Shown piece by piece: positions 7,737 through 17,653 of a DNA stretch of 64,000 bases. Origin of the DNA: Planktothrix sp. PCC 11201. GTDB taxonomy: Bacteria; Cyanobacteriota; Cyanobacteriia; Cyanobacteriales; Microcoleaceae. The stretch spans positions 28,724 to 92,723 of the forward strand of contig NZ_LT797705.1 in the NCBI RefSeq assembly GCF_900009135.1, given 5' to 3'. Position 1 is the stretch's first letter. Every line of letters begins with the position of its first letter. The notes below the pieces were generated by a model. The model was not told the DNA's origin. It saw nothing but the letters and a program-made list of their open reading frames with translations, and searched no databases. Both the position numbers and the translations under genes were made by a program.

Positions 7737-9152
7737 TTAGCGAATAATGAAAACTCGATTTTTAGCTCGGCTACAACTGACATAATAAAGTTGGTTACAC
7801 GCTAACACACTGTTGCGATAGTCCCTCATAAATTCAAGTTTTTGCTTAGGAAGATGTTGGGCTAAATACAAAAACTTGGTCGCAACTTTTTTGGAGATGT
7901 CATTGCTATCAATTCCGACTTCTCGGAAAGTAGAGCCTTGAGCGTTATGAACAGTTAAAGCCCAACAATTTCGCAGATCCGCAAAGATTTCACAATGATT
8001 ATACCAAGATTTCCAAAGGCTAGGATTAGTTTTAGCGTTTCGTAATAATTTGATATTATCTTTGTGAAACTTTTGAGCATCGTCTTCATGAAGAAGATAG
8101 ATTTGACGCAAATCTTCGGAAGCATAAAAACTCCCATTATTCTCGATTTTAACCTTCAGTTTCCAAGCTTTATAACCAGAATAGCGATCTTCTGCCACTT
8201 CCATCACTTCTACTTCTGTTGAGGTAGGAAGAATAACGGTTTTTTTGTCAGGAGCAATCACAGGAGCTTTACTAATGAGTCTTTCTCCCACCACAAATCT
8301 AGGTGCATTTTTTCCGTAGAGTTTGGCTCGAATTTTATGGTTCCAGTAAGCAACTCGTTTATTAGTGTAGCAGAGAATTCGGAAGCAATCTGGATCTGAA
8401 GGAAAGGTTGCAGAGAATTTTTTTAGTGCATATTTGAGAAACCTTTCTTCTCGAACCATGAAGGCTCCATTTTTGCGATCTAAGTCAAATTTGGAGAAGG
8501 GTTGGAAAACGGTTTTGCTTTTAACAGCAGTTCGACAAGCGGTTACAAATTCTAGGAGAGGACTATCTTTTCCTTGGCGAACAACTTCGGTTAAAACAAC
8601 TTTATTTTCTACGTTAAAAGATGGTGATCTTCGTTCATGGTTATCCTCGTTAACTGGGGATAATTGAGCGGGATCTCCCATGACTATGAGTTGGCGATTT
8701 TTACCAATAAGTAAAGTATTCTGGATTCGGTGTTGAATAATATTCCACAATTCGGTTGTCACCATACTGCATTCATCCAGAAAAATTGTATCGTATAAAT
8801 GCAGTAATGAAGGTAAAACTTGTTTGAGGATTTTATGTTGTCCTTGTTTAACAGGAGCTAATCCTAAGAGTTGATGAATTGTCATAAAATCTACTCCTCT
8901 AACTTTTTTCTCAGTTGCCATGCGTTGCAAAACTCCCACAGCTTTATTTGTAGGAGCGGTAAATGCAACTCGTTTTCCTGTATTGACAAGCTGTTGAGCA
9001 ATTAAATTAATAATCGTTGATTTTCCTGTGCCTGCATATCCAAATAATCCAAATATTTGTTGAGGACTGTTGAGAAATTGCTCAATTTGTTTTAAAGCTT
9101 GATCTTGTTGAGAGGTGAGTTGAAAAGATGGTTGAACCCAATTTTGTGTCAT
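7737..9152 (-). CDS. Dda/RecD2-like SF1B DNA helicase
   Basis: 471 residues with the complete SF1B motif set. Walker A is GYAGTGKST at 38-46, motif Ia is AFTAPTNKAVGVL, motif II is FLDECSM, motif III is MGDPAQLSP. Motif V/VI sequences are LTVHNAQGSTF and NQLYYVSCSRAKNRVFI near the C-terminus. This arrangement is typical of phage T4 Dda and plasmid or phage 5'-3' helicases. It probably unwinds DNA or clears proteins during replication or recombination of the element. It belongs functionally with the clamp/loader genes nearby but is transcribed separately, with its own start at 9152. Confidence 0.88.
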   Translation of the reverse strand: MTQNWVQPSFQLTSQQDQALKQIEQFLNSPQQIFGLFGYAGTGKSTIINLIAQQLVNTGKRVAFTAPTNKAVGVLQRMATEKKVRGVDFMTIHQLLGLAPVKQGQHKILKQVLPSLLHLYDTIFLDECSMVTTELWNIIQHRIQNTLLIGKNRQLIVMGDPAQLSPVNEDNHERRSPSFNVENKVVLTEVVRQGKDSPLLEFVTACRTAVKSKTVFQPFSKFDLDRKNGAFMVREERFLKYALKKFSATFPSDPDCFRILCYTNKRVAYWNHKIRAKLYGKNAPRFVVGERLISKAPVIAPDKKTVILPTSTEVEVMEVAEDRYSGYKAWKLKVKIENNGSFYASEDLRQIYLLHEDDAQKFHKDNIKLLRNAKTNPSLWKSWYNHCEIFADLRNCWALTVHNAQGSTFREVGIDSNDISKKVATKFLYLAQHLPKQKLEFMRDYRNSVLACNQLYYVSCSRAKNRVFIIR

Positions 9153-9525
9153 AACGATTAGGTTTTTGTTGACTACTAATTGGATTCAGCGTTAGCTGTG
9201 AAATACTCTATCGCAATTCCCAATGAGTTATGCCAATTCTTTGGTTGGGGCATTTTGCGATCACCATTCATTCAATTGAGGCAGTCCGAAGCGGCTACTT
9301 ATGCACCTGCTTTCAAACACCAGCCTATTCAATATGGTGCTTATACTTTTTTCGTTGGCACCGTTGGCTTATGGGAACTGTTTAAGCCTCGTTAGTACCT
9401 CCTCCCCATAGTGCTCAATTTTCTATTTTCTTGTTGAGTGAACCTTTTGCCTGCGGGCTATTTGGCTTTGATTTAAGATATAACTAGACTAGACCAGTCG
9501 TACAATTTTGTCGGGAGATTAACCC
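9153..9525 (+). other. 373-bp stretch without a convincing gene
   Basis: A 71-codon plus-strand frame (TTG 9180 to 9395, ending FFVGTVGLWELFKPR) has no ribosome-binding site and no recognisable domain, so I do not call it. The right end contains the probable promoter and the leader CGGGAG before the Phd-like antitoxin start. Confidence 0.4.
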
Positions 9526-9783
9526 ATGAATAAAATTACCCTAGAAGAAATTACTCAAGATTTGATCAACTATCTTCAACGGGCTAAAGCTGGAGAAAGT
9601 TTTGTGATTTTTCAAGCAGACCAACCGATTGCTAAAATTATTTCGGCTAAATCTGAGGGTGTTTTAGAGGCTTTCGATGCTTTTCGCTCCAAAATCGTTT
9701 CAGAAGGAATTGATTTGGATAGTGATGAAATCTTTGCTGATGTTCGGGACTGCACCCCGACTCCCGAAAAACCTTGCTGGTGA
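9526..9783 (+). CDS. Phd/YefM-type antitoxin
   Basis: 85 residues. The N-terminal half matches the Phd DNA-binding fold (ITLEEITQDLINYLQRAKAGESFVIF, then QPIAKIISA). This folds into a dimeric operator-binding domain, while the acidic C-terminal part (IDLDSDEIFADVRD) is the usual toxin-wrapping tail. It precedes a PIN toxin with the overlap TGATG, as expected for coupled expression. The start has a ribosome-binding site (GGGAG) 9 bases upstream. Confidence 0.85.
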   Translation: MNKITLEEITQDLINYLQRAKAGESFVIFQADQPIAKIISAKSEGVLEAFDAFRSKIVSEGIDLDSDEIFADVRDCTPTPEKPCW

Positions 9784-10202
9784 TGAGCGTGAAATTTCTC
9801 CTGGATACTAACATCATTTCCGAAAGTATCAAACTACAGCCTAATGATATTTTTCTGGAACATTTTCGACAGAATCTTGAAGAATCGGCGATCGCATCGG
9901 TGACATGGCATGAACTTCTTTATGGGTTATATCGATTGCCGGAGTCTCGGCGAAAAAAGAATTTATCTGATTACTTAACCCAGGTGATCCAAGAAAAAAT
10001 GATCATCTTGCCGTACTGTCATGCTGCCGCCGGATGGTTTGCGGTGGAACGGGCTAGACTGACTGCTTTGGGTCGAATGCCGTCATACCCGGATGGGCAG
10101 ATCGCAGCGATCGCTAAAGTCAATCATTTGATTCTGGTGACTCGTAATGTTTCAGACTTTGCCGACTTTGAAGGACTGACCATTGAAAACTGGTTTGTTT
10201 AG
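9783..10202 (+). CDS. VapC-type PIN-domain ribonuclease toxin
   Basis: A PIN-domain RNase of about 139 residues. Conserved acids are in FLLDTNIISE near the N-terminus, in SVTWHELLYGL, in PSYPDGQIAAIA, and the distal LVTRNVSDFADF. These four acidic positions coordinate Mg2+ in VapC enzymes. I chose ATG 9783, which overlaps the antitoxin stop, over the upstream TTG 9774. The pair is a typical plasmid-stabilising addiction module. Confidence 0.9.
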   Translation: MSVKFLLDTNIISESIKLQPNDIFLEHFRQNLEESAIASVTWHELLYGLYRLPESRRKKNLSDYLTQVIQEKMIILPYCHAAAGWFAVERARLTALGRMPSYPDGQIAAIAKVNHLILVTRNVSDFADFEGLTIENWFV

Positions 10203-10259
10203 AGAGAATAAGAAGAATTTACCCATTTATTACAATCAGTAATTGTAGCTCTATCAAAT

Positions 10260-10967
10260 TTATAGCTTCTCAAGCCCCAGTTTTCCCAAGGAAATAAGAA
10301 TCGGCATAGACAGTTGAGTTTGGGCTGATGCTTCAGGAATTCCCATGCCATTTCTAACCAACGTTAGAAACTCTCGAACTTTGAAAACAACCGGATCTGT
10401 GGCAGGGGTATAACCTTTTTGAATAGCAATCTTTAAACCTTGTTCAATATCTTGGAGTGTAGCAACACGATGACGATCTACAAATACTGTCGATTCCTGC
10501 CCAAGTGTACTCGTAGTCATCGCAATTCCATTACTAATTGGCTGTCCTGAATGGGGAATAATATTAAACAAATAGAGGCGTTCAATACCTTGACTAGAGC
10601 GAGTTTTAATGACAAGATTAGTAATAGAAGTAGTAGTTGCCCCTGGAAAATTTAAGGGTTGAATGGGTTGAACTAATACCATCCGAGCTTGATTACTTTT
10701 TAATTCTATATCAGTATTAAAAACTGCTTTAGAAGGGTCAGCTAATCGAATATAAGTAACAATTTCATCGGTTTGGCTAAAGTCAATCACGCTAAAGCGA
10801 CCTGGCCAGACTGGGAGATTGGTGGTTGTACGAGTTGCCGTATCCCGACTCATCGGTTGTAAAGCTGGATTTTGAGCAGAACTTTGGGAAGATAAACTGG
10901 TGATCAGAATTGTTGAGAGAACAGGAGAAAGTACAATTAGACCCATCTTTTGAAGAAGTTTTTTCAT
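10260..10967 (-). CDS. secreted T4SS component, VirB9/TraK-like (tentative)
   Basis: 235 residues. A signal peptide is evident: MKKLLQ, a hydrophobic stretch to about residue 28, and the cleavage-like SSQSSAQ. The mature part is beta-rich (VWPGRFSVIDFSQTDEIVTYIRLADPSKAVF; ARMVLVQPIQPLNFPG), as in the N-terminal domains of VirB9/TraK proteins that pair with VirB10/TraB in the outer-membrane core. It is 30 bp downstream of the VirB10 gene and last in the transfer operon. The role rests on context and fold-like pattern; sequence identity to known TraK is not evident by eye. Confidence 0.6.
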   Translation of the reverse strand: MKKLLQKMGLIVLSPVLSTILITSLSSQSSAQNPALQPMSRDTATRTTTNLPVWPGRFSVIDFSQTDEIVTYIRLADPSKAVFNTDIELKSNQARMVLVQPIQPLNFPGATTTSITNLVIKTRSSQGIERLYLFNIIPHSGQPISNGIAMTTSTLGQESTVFVDRHRVATLQDIEQGLKIAIQKGYTPATDPVVFKVREFLTLVRNGMGIPEASAQTQLSMPILISLGKLGLEKL

Positions 10968-10997
10968 GATGCAATAACCTCGAATTAAATTCAGTGA

Positions 10998-12722
10998 TTA
11001 ATTGACCGTAATAAAAGCATTAACAAAAATTGAAACTTCCGTTCCTTCTGGCACAATTGCCACATTACCTCGCTTCATCAGTTCTTCTAAAGTTTGATCT
11101 GAGCGTTCGCGTAAACGTTGAGCCGTAGGTGTAAAGAAACCTTCCAAAGCGGCGGCTAAAATATTGGGTTGAGCGCGTCCGGTAAGAGTTTCCACACTGC
11201 TACTTCCCAATAGTCCACTGTGTTGACTTAATGTGCGTTGAGTAGGTTGATTAATAATTTGTCCAACCCGTCCTAAACTACTTAATACACCAACTAAAAT
11301 ATCGGTTTTAGCAATTGCAGAACCCCGATCAAATAATCCTTGAGCAATCAACGGTTTGTTATTTGAACCTCGAATCAGTAAGCTTTCTTCAGGGATAGGC
11401 ATCTGCTGAATATTGCCTGTAGAATCGGGATAAACTATTGCGACAGCACTTTGAGAAACCAAGCGATTACCAGGCGTAACATTATCAACTTCGGTAATTA
11501 AAATAGTTCCTGTGGGTAAAGCGATCGCCCCATCACTAGCTAACAAATTCTCAGTTAATTCTACTGCAAATCTTCCCGCCGTTGGGCTTTGGTTGGTTTC
11601 ATCCCAAATCATCGGCACAATCACTTTTCCCTTAACAGATGAACCAATTGCAATCTGTTTAGGAGAAGTATAGTCAGTTCCTTTCTCGTCAAGCGTTGTG
11701 CGGTTAAGAATACCAATTTCTCCGGCACTCATTTCATCAACCCTTGAAGCAGAAGTTAAACGTTCTGGGCTAGGATTACCAATAACAACCGTTTTGATTT
11801 CTTGATGTTGTTCAGATTGTTTGGGAGAAGGGATGGTGGGTGAACTGATCTGCATAAATTGTTCAGTTTGAGGAATAGATGTTGGCGCTGCTACGGCCGT
11901 TGTCATCCCAAAAGGTGGAGGTGTAATGGAATTGCGGGCGATAGCTGGATAGTCTGTAACATCGGCTTGGCTTTGTCCTAAAGACGCTAACTCCGCCCAG
12001 CGTTGATAGGGGTCTCGATCTTCTAATGGGGGATTTGAAGGTCGAGACGCTACGGTCGGTGCAGGACGGGGGGCAGGTGCAGGCCGTACAGGGGGAGGAA
12101 CAACTTGTACTGTTCTGGGTCTGGGTGGTGGTGTCGCTTGAACAGGTCTTACAGGTTGGGGGGTTGCAGAATTAGATGCAGGTGTAGGTTTGGGTTTAGA
12201 AGGTGGCGCTGCATTTGAAGTAGGCGGTTTTTTAGGTGTTGGAGATTGAGCGTTTAGGGTGCGTTGCTGATCTTGAAAAGCCAATTGACTTTTCAGTTCG
12301 CCTGATTCATTTTTAGGGGAAAATGTTGTCACTTCGGGTTTTGAGGTTTTCGGTTGTTGAGCAACGGGTTTAGGAGCAAAAAAGACAAACCATAAAAAGC
12401 CAAAAACGCCTAAAACAAAACCTGTAGCAGTCAAAACAGAAAACATCCGAACGGATGGTTTTTGAGAAATTTCTCGACTTTCTACTTGTTCATCATCCTG
12501 TTTAATTCTGTATTCAGAAGCTAACAATTCTAAAGCATCTTGATCATAGCCCGCTAATAATCTTTCTTCATCAGGGCTAAGTTCATCAATTGTCTCTGAA
12601 AAGCTAGAGATCGATGTTTTAGAGGAATTTTGCTGCTTCAAATTAGACGTAGTTAATCCTTCTTCAATCGTATCAGGTTCAGAATTAAAATCAGGTTGAT
12701 GTTGAAAACCATTATTACTCAT
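10998..12722 (-). CDS. VirB10/TraB (TrbI-like) T4SS core protein
   Basis: 574 residues. A cytoplasmic N-terminus of about 100 residues is followed by one transmembrane helix (about 105-125, TGFVLGVFGFLWFVFFA). A Pro-rich periplasmic linker (about 140-260, PPPRPRTVQVVPPPVRPAP) leads to a C-terminal beta domain. The C-terminal domain carries the VirB10 pattern GRFAVELTENLLASDGAIALPTGT and VDNVTPGNRLVSQSAVAIVYP. The protein spans both membranes and gates the conjugation channel. It sits between the VirB8-like and VirB9-like genes, the canonical order. Confidence 0.82.
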   Translation of the reverse strand: MSNNGFQHQPDFNSEPDTIEEGLTTSNLKQQNSSKTSISSFSETIDELSPDEERLLAGYDQDALELLASEYRIKQDDEQVESREISQKPSVRMFSVLTATGFVLGVFGFLWFVFFAPKPVAQQPKTSKPEVTTFSPKNESGELKSQLAFQDQQRTLNAQSPTPKKPPTSNAAPPSKPKPTPASNSATPQPVRPVQATPPPRPRTVQVVPPPVRPAPAPRPAPTVASRPSNPPLEDRDPYQRWAELASLGQSQADVTDYPAIARNSITPPPFGMTTAVAAPTSIPQTEQFMQISSPTIPSPKQSEQHQEIKTVVIGNPSPERLTSASRVDEMSAGEIGILNRTTLDEKGTDYTSPKQIAIGSSVKGKVIVPMIWDETNQSPTAGRFAVELTENLLASDGAIALPTGTILITEVDNVTPGNRLVSQSAVAIVYPDSTGNIQQMPIPEESLLIRGSNNKPLIAQGLFDRGSAIAKTDILVGVLSSLGRVGQIINQPTQRTLSQHSGLLGSSSVETLTGRAQPNILAAALEGFFTPTAQRLRERSDQTLEELMKRGNVAIVPEGTEVSIFVNAFITVN

Positions 12723-12737
12723 GATTTTGACCTCACT

Positions 12738-13454
12738 TTATTGGAGATTGAATTCAGTAATCTTATTAATTTCTAACCCCGCAGAGCGGATTTCATAAAC
12801 TTTTTGCTCAAATGCGGACGCTTGGTCTCCTAATGTCGCCGTTTGAATCTCAACGGCTTTAATTCTAAAGGTTCGATTGAACGGAATTCTTTCATCTTTT
12901 CCTAAACTCCGATCAACAATTAGTCGAGTGGCAATCATATCAATTTCCCATTCTCCAGGGCGAATTTCTCTGGGTTCAGAAAGAAACGAAATAATAATTG
13001 TTGAGCGGACTTGACCCGAAAAAACGGTACTTGGAACCAAATCAGCAATTTTATCAAGAGAAGCCTTGCCAAATTCAGGTTCCATTAATAAAGAAGCAAA
13101 GTAGGTACTGGTTGGAACTCGTTTTGAATTGACTTTGATCCCTGAGTCAGTTTCATTCGTACCCGGAAGTTTACTATCCCAATTAAAGGTTAACTCAGCC
13201 CAAGTCTTGACGAAATTTTGAATAACTGATGGATAGCGGAACCGTTGGTCTCGTTCAGAAACATAATAAGTTTGACCATTGATTAGTTGAACTTGGGTTG
13301 TTCTTAAACTAGCCAATGAATTCATGCGGGAGGCAATAAATAAATGCAGAATTAGCGTGAAAAAATTGATAGATGTTAAAATCACAAAACACAAGGCAAG
13401 CCAATTTTTAGCTTCGGGAAGTAGCGCAGGGTGTGTTAATTTTTGAAGCTTCAT
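12738..13454 (-). CDS. VirB8/TraE-like T4SS inner-membrane protein
   Basis: 238 residues: a short cytoplasmic tail, one transmembrane helix (about 17-42, WLALCFVILTSINFFTLILHLFI), then a periplasmic domain. The domain has alternating strands and a typical ending (IPFNRTFRIKAVEIQTATLG). Size, topology and position (one base after the VirB6-like gene, 15 bp before VirB10) match TraE/VirB8, which nucleates assembly of the channel. The assignment is from topology and synteny more than direct sequence recognition. Confidence 0.65.
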   Translation of the reverse strand: MKLQKLTHPALLPEAKNWLALCFVILTSINFFTLILHLFIASRMNSLASLRTTQVQLINGQTYYVSERDQRFRYPSVIQNFVKTWAELTFNWDSKLPGTNETDSGIKVNSKRVPTSTYFASLLMEPEFGKASLDKIADLVPSTVFSGQVRSTIIISFLSEPREIRPGEWEIDMIATRLIVDRSLGKDERIPFNRTFRIKAVEIQTATLGDQASAFEQKVYEIRSAGLEINKITEFNLQ

Positions 13455-13455
13455 A

Positions 13456-14586
13456 TTATCTGAATCCTTTGTAAATAATCAGATTAGTTGTGGCTCCAAG
13501 AGCATTGCTGAATAAATCGACCAGTTGTTTAGCATGACCCGCAATGCCGTTGTATAAAGCAATTCCCCCTCCTCCGGCGATGAGAAGAGCTAGTGCAGGG
13601 GCAAAAATACTGATGAAGAAGAGGAAAGCAACATCACTGGCCAGTTCTGCTCCTGAGTTGACCAGAACAACGGCAGCCAGTCCAACGATAATGTTGTAAC
13701 CAAGCTGGACACCAAATAAGCTGAGAAAACCTGTTACCCAAGCCCAAATCGGACGACCTTGCAGCGGCAGGAGAGACAACCCCATTGCGATCGGTGCAAA
13801 CAAACCAGTCAGCAGTAAAGCAGCTTCAAGAACGTTGACGAAGGCCCATTGAATGCTGTACAAAATAAAACGAAGAATGGGTATGGCTTTTTCTCGAAAC
13901 ACGGAACCCGGGTCAGTGACGAAAGTAACGGCATCTTCAGCAGCACCGAATAAGGTACGATTCCAAAGCATTTGTCCAAAGGTTCGCAATGCTTGTAAAG
14001 GAACAGAACCAGCCGCTTGTCTTTCAGCTTCATCAACAATTTTTTGAGCCGCTTCGCGTTTAGAATTCCAACAGGTTACGAGTTCTTCCCCGACTTGGTT
14101 TCGACATTCACTATAGAGATTTTCAAGCTGCTGTTTACCAATACTGCTCAGGGTAACGTTAGTAATTGCATCTCTAAAAGTGAGTTCTCCTAATTGGGCT
14201 TCCAAAACGCTTTGCACTTGTTGATAAGCAAAGCTGCGGCTAACGATGACGGTATTGGCGAGTAATCGACCATTAGCGCCTAGAAAGAGCATGATGACCA
14301 GGGGCCAAACAAACAATGAGGCTAGTTCTGACCAAGATTGTTTTTCGATAATATCCTTGCCACTGGTAAGGGTGAGGAACAAAATACTGATGGCGGCTAA
14401 GGTAATTCCCAAGGATACTAAACCGACCCACAATCCTGAAGCAATAGGGTCAATTGTCCCAATCCAAACTTTGTCCCAGGATTCGGAAGTGGCCCTAGCT
14501 AAATTGATCGATTCACGAACAATATCTAATGCTGCTCCTTCCCCACCACTGGTGGGAGATGTTATTTGTCCTAAAAGTTGCATCAT
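13456..14586 (-). CDS. VirB6/TrbL-like polytopic membrane protein
   Basis: About 376 residues from the first of two adjacent ATG codons at 14586. The frame extends to 14676, but that upstream part translates the GTGCGGAGT repeat (RTPHS... pattern), so it is unlikely to be authentic. At least five hydrophobic segments are visible, including GLWVGLVSLGITLAAISILF, LASLFVWPLVIMLFLG, VLEAALLLTGLFAPIAMGLSLL and VAFLFFISIFAPALALLIAGGGG. VirB6-type proteins form part of the inner-membrane pore for DNA transfer. It lies between the VirB5-like and VirB8-like genes. Confidence 0.68.
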   Translation of the reverse strand: MMQLLGQITSPTSGGEGAALDIVRESINLARATSESWDKVWIGTIDPIASGLWVGLVSLGITLAAISILFLTLTSGKDIIEKQSWSELASLFVWPLVIMLFLGANGRLLANTVIVSRSFAYQQVQSVLEAQLGELTFRDAITNVTLSSIGKQQLENLYSECRNQVGEELVTCWNSKREAAQKIVDEAERQAAGSVPLQALRTFGQMLWNRTLFGAAEDAVTFVTDPGSVFREKAIPILRFILYSIQWAFVNVLEAALLLTGLFAPIAMGLSLLPLQGRPIWAWVTGFLSLFGVQLGYNIIVGLAAVVLVNSGAELASDVAFLFFISIFAPALALLIAGGGGIALYNGIAGHAKQLVDLFSNALGATTNLIIYKGFR

Positions 14587-14607
14587 GGGTTTGACCGGAT
14601 AAGAAAG

Positions 14608-14941
14608 TGCGAAGTGCGGAGTACGGAGTGCGGAGTGCAAGAAGAGAGAGTGCGGGGTGCGGAGTACGGAGTGCAATAAGAGTGCGGGGTGCTGTGTGCA
14701 ATAAAAGTGTGGGGTGCGGAGTATGGGTTTAATAAGAACAATTCAAGTAACAACACTTCAGACAGTTTGCGATCGCCTTCGGCTGGGCGGAGCATCGTCG
14801 CCAACGGTGGAATAAGGGTTTAAGACCTTTCGTTGACTCAGGTGAAGAGCGAAAATTAGACAGCAAACAACCCACTCTTGACGCACACCGCACTCTCCAC
14901 ACCGCACCCCGCACCCTGTACTCCGCACTCTTATTGCACTC
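14608..14941. repeat. GTGCGGAGT-type tandem repeats and matching inverted copy
   Basis: From 14608 to about 14727 the sequence iterates GTGCGGAGTACGGAGT-like units. The reverse complement appears at 14882-14941, including an exact inverted 19-bp match (14669-14687 against 14923-14941). The block fills the space between the VirB5-like and VirB6-like genes and could fold into a long stem. Such simple repeats are common between cyanobacterial genes. The middle (14743-14880) contains a gcgatcgcc site and nothing coding. Confidence 0.7.
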
Positions 14942-14944
14942 TAT

Positions 14945-15820
14945 CTAATTCGTGCTCTCGTGGGTTGTTTGTCCCAGATAACCCCCTCCTGGCAACATGA
15001 GCATTCCCGCTTGGGAGCTTGCTTGATTGCCGGATGTAATGCTGCCTCGGCGATCGCTCGTATTAATAGCAGATATTTCCTGAGCCGCTTGGGATAGTAA
15101 AACGTTGTTAATTGCCCGATCTGTACGAGCTTGTTGAGCTTCTTGCAAAACTCGAGCATTAACATGAGCATTGAGTGCTGTTTGCTGAGAGAGGTTTTGC
15201 AAAATATGTTGGCTCACATCAAGGCTTTGGGATTGTTCAGCGAGTTGAACATTCTGGGTTGTATCTTGCTCTGTGGCTTGTAAAACTGAGCGACTTTGAG
15301 CTTGAGCCTCTTCACTCAAGGTGGAGCCATCTGCAATTCCTGTCGCAGTATTGCGTTGAGCTTGTCTATCAAGTTCAGACATAATTGCAGTTGAACCTTG
15401 GCTATCGGATGAGCCTAATTTGTTCTCCAATTGATCTGAAAGTTGTGTTCCTTCATAACGGGAGGTTGGCGCGTTTAAAATTTCGCGACTAATTTGACTT
15501 AAATCGGGAATTTTAATCGCTCCCAAGGACGAAGAAAGCAGTTCATTTAGTGTGCCGAATAAGTCGTTTTGTACAAAGCCACGCACATCACCAATAAACT
15601 GATCAACTTCCTTAATCACGTTTTCAATAGGTGCGAAGAAATCACCCGAAGTTGATGACGTTTGAACCACAGAAGTTTGGGTGGGTGTTACAACAGGAGG
15701 AGTCGTTTGAGCCAAGGTGAGTTGGTTTGAATTTATTAAACTTAAACTCAGTCCCAGCACAATTGCAGTTTTTACGGCTACTGGTTTTGTAATCAATAGA
15801 ATTTGAGATTTCATAAACAT
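14945..15820 (-). CDS. secreted VirB5/TrbJ-like protein (tentative)
   Basis: 291 residues with a signal peptide (MFMKSQILL, hydrophobic AIVLGLSLSLINS, cleavage near LTLAQ). The mature protein is Gln/Ser-rich and helical (QSQSLDVSQHILQNLSQQTALNAHVNARVLQEAQQARTDRAINNVLLSQAAQEISAINTSDRRG). This pattern is common in VirB5/TrbJ pilus-tip or lipoprotein-like components. It sits 3 bp after the VirB4/TraC ORF and before VirB6, the usual VirB5 position. The function is inferred from position and secondary structure. Confidence 0.55.
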   Translation of the reverse strand: MFMKSQILLITKPVAVKTAIVLGLSLSLINSNQLTLAQTTPPVVTPTQTSVVQTSSTSGDFFAPIENVIKEVDQFIGDVRGFVQNDLFGTLNELLSSSLGAIKIPDLSQISREILNAPTSRYEGTQLSDQLENKLGSSDSQGSTAIMSELDRQAQRNTATGIADGSTLSEEAQAQSRSVLQATEQDTTQNVQLAEQSQSLDVSQHILQNLSQQTALNAHVNARVLQEAQQARTDRAINNVLLSQAAQEISAINTSDRRGSITSGNQASSQAGMLMLPGGGYLGQTTHESTN

Positions 15821-15823
15821 TAC

Positions 15824-17653
15824 CTACCGATAGGTGACAAGTGTTTTGGAAGGGGTAGTGTCCGGTGTAGATGCAGATGGAGATGAAGTTGTTTCAGAAT
15901 CACTCCGTCCGATGGAGTCAAAACCTTTTCCATCTTTGAGGGCTGCAACATAATCTTGAGTGAATTGTTTTAAAGCTTGGAGTCGCCCTTTGAGAGTGGA
16001 TGGGTACTGAGCGAAAAGGCGATCGCGAGCTTCTTTTTCCTGTAAGTTATTAGCAACAGAAGCCAGCATCATCTCCGCCGGATAAAATCGAGTTCGCCAA
16101 AACCGACCTCCTTTTTCAACTAACCAACAGGAATAGAGGTCAGAAACTCTGGGTAAGAAGGCTTCTGTTGCATTTTGGCTGATGAGTCGGGGGTCATAAC
16201 CAAGATACTTTTGAGCCGCGACAACGCCTGTATTCGTGATTCTTCCAGTAATTTTGTAGACCATATTTTGCATAATTTGAGCACCTGCTGAACACTCACA
16301 AATTGCATCAAAATCTTGGCTTAATAGCACAACGGCTATGCCATCTTTTCGCCCCGTTGCACAAAGTTCGCCCACAACAGATGCAAATCCATCTTTCTTT
16401 AACAACACGCTCAATTCATCCCCTAAAAATAAACTTTTTGGATGAGAAAGCGCGTTCCGAATACAGGCAGTATGGGCATTAATTGCCATCAAATAAGCAT
16501 CTTGTTCATTTGATAAACCCGATAGGGCGAAGAACTTAACCGCAGGTTCTGGGGAAAAGGTACTGGGTCTGCCAATGGCTTTCCCTAAACGGGATGTTAA
16601 TAACGCATTACCTTGACTTAGGATTTGATTAATTGCCAATTTGTCAAGATCTTCAAAGGATTTGAGATTAAGTCTTTCTTTGCTACAAAACCTCAATAAA
16701 TCTTGGAAAGTTGGCATTTGTTGCCATTGGGAAGATTGCCAACCGTTTTCAAATGCTTGATTATAACGAGCTACAATTTCTGGATCTTTGAGGTAGAAAT
16801 CAAGCATTCGTAAGAGAATAGAATCAACTCGTTGTGCTAAGTGGGGATTATGGATTTTTCCCATTGCGATCGCCACTAATGCTTTACGAATAAATTCTTT
16901 CCAAGATTCCATCCGCCGTTCTCGTTCAGCTTTAGGAAATTTTCTTAAATCAGGAGGTTCTAATAAATTACTTGACCCTTCGCTGATATCATAATAAGCG
17001 CCTTGATCTCCTAAAAGTTCAATAGCAGTTTTGAAAGTGCTGTTACCGCCACTGCTAATATCCATCCCCACAACAGGAATATTATTTGCTAAAGCTTCTG
17101 TGGCAAATCGCCATCCTAAAACGCTTTTTCCAGAACCCGATTCTCCCATAATTAAAGCCCGACTAATTTGATTGTAAAACAAATCAATAAAAATCGGTTT
17201 TCCGCCCCGTTCAGTTAATAATTCAACTCCTTTTTGATCAATATCACGGGGAACCGTTAACGGTAGAATTCCGGCTATCGTTTCAGTATCTAATGTTAAA
17301 CGTCTTTCGCTTAACCATGAGCCACTGTGAAGCAACCATTTAAACGTAATGGGAAGGCATTGCAACCAAATTTCCCAAGCAATATTACGTTCACGAATCA
17401 CTTTAGCAGTTCCAAAACTATTAGAAAGAGCGTTGCAAGCTTGGTTTAATTCTTCAGCCGTATTTCTGTATACTAAAAAGGCAACGGCTGTATTTAAAGG
17501 AATCGCCCCTTTATAAAGCCGATGTTGGGCATCAAAAGACTCCTCTTGCTTAATTTCAGCACCAATATCTCGTCCCTGCCCTTTCGTTACGGCTCTAATA
17601 CTCGCAGTTTTCGCACCCTTTGCTTGCCGAGCTAAGTTATCTTGAACAAAATT
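15824..17653 (-). pseudogene. VirB4/TraC-type T4SS ATPase, 5'-truncated
   Basis: The C-terminal two thirds of a VirB4/TraC ATPase, which energises pilus assembly. Walker A is GESGSGKSVLGW, preceded by the typical LTERGGKPIFIDLFY. Walker B-like ALSHPKSLFLGDELSVLL and the motif AVVLLSQDF are also seen. Homologous coding sequence continues upstream of the GTG at 17401 for about 84 codons (for example AIPLNTAVAFLVYRNTAEEL). An in-frame TAA at 17654-17656 then stops it without any start, at the edge of AT-rich DNA. TraC proteins are usually 800-900 residues, so about 250 N-terminal residues are missing. A 525-residue product from GTG 17401 is possible but would lack the partner-binding domain. Confidence 0.75.

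Noticed and set aside
9180-9395. Plus-strand 71-codon ORF with TTG start
   Set aside because: It has no ribosome-binding site, no recognised domain and an odd composition; it may be a remnant at best.
14608-14727. CRISPR-like appearance of regular repeats
   Set aside because: The units are degenerate, about 15 bp, with no spacers of constant length and no cas genes in the window.
14513-14914. Several minus-strand ORFs of 60-75 codons
   Set aside because: They translate the GTGCGGAGT repeats into Arg-Thr-Pro-His-Ser-Ala-Leu iterations.
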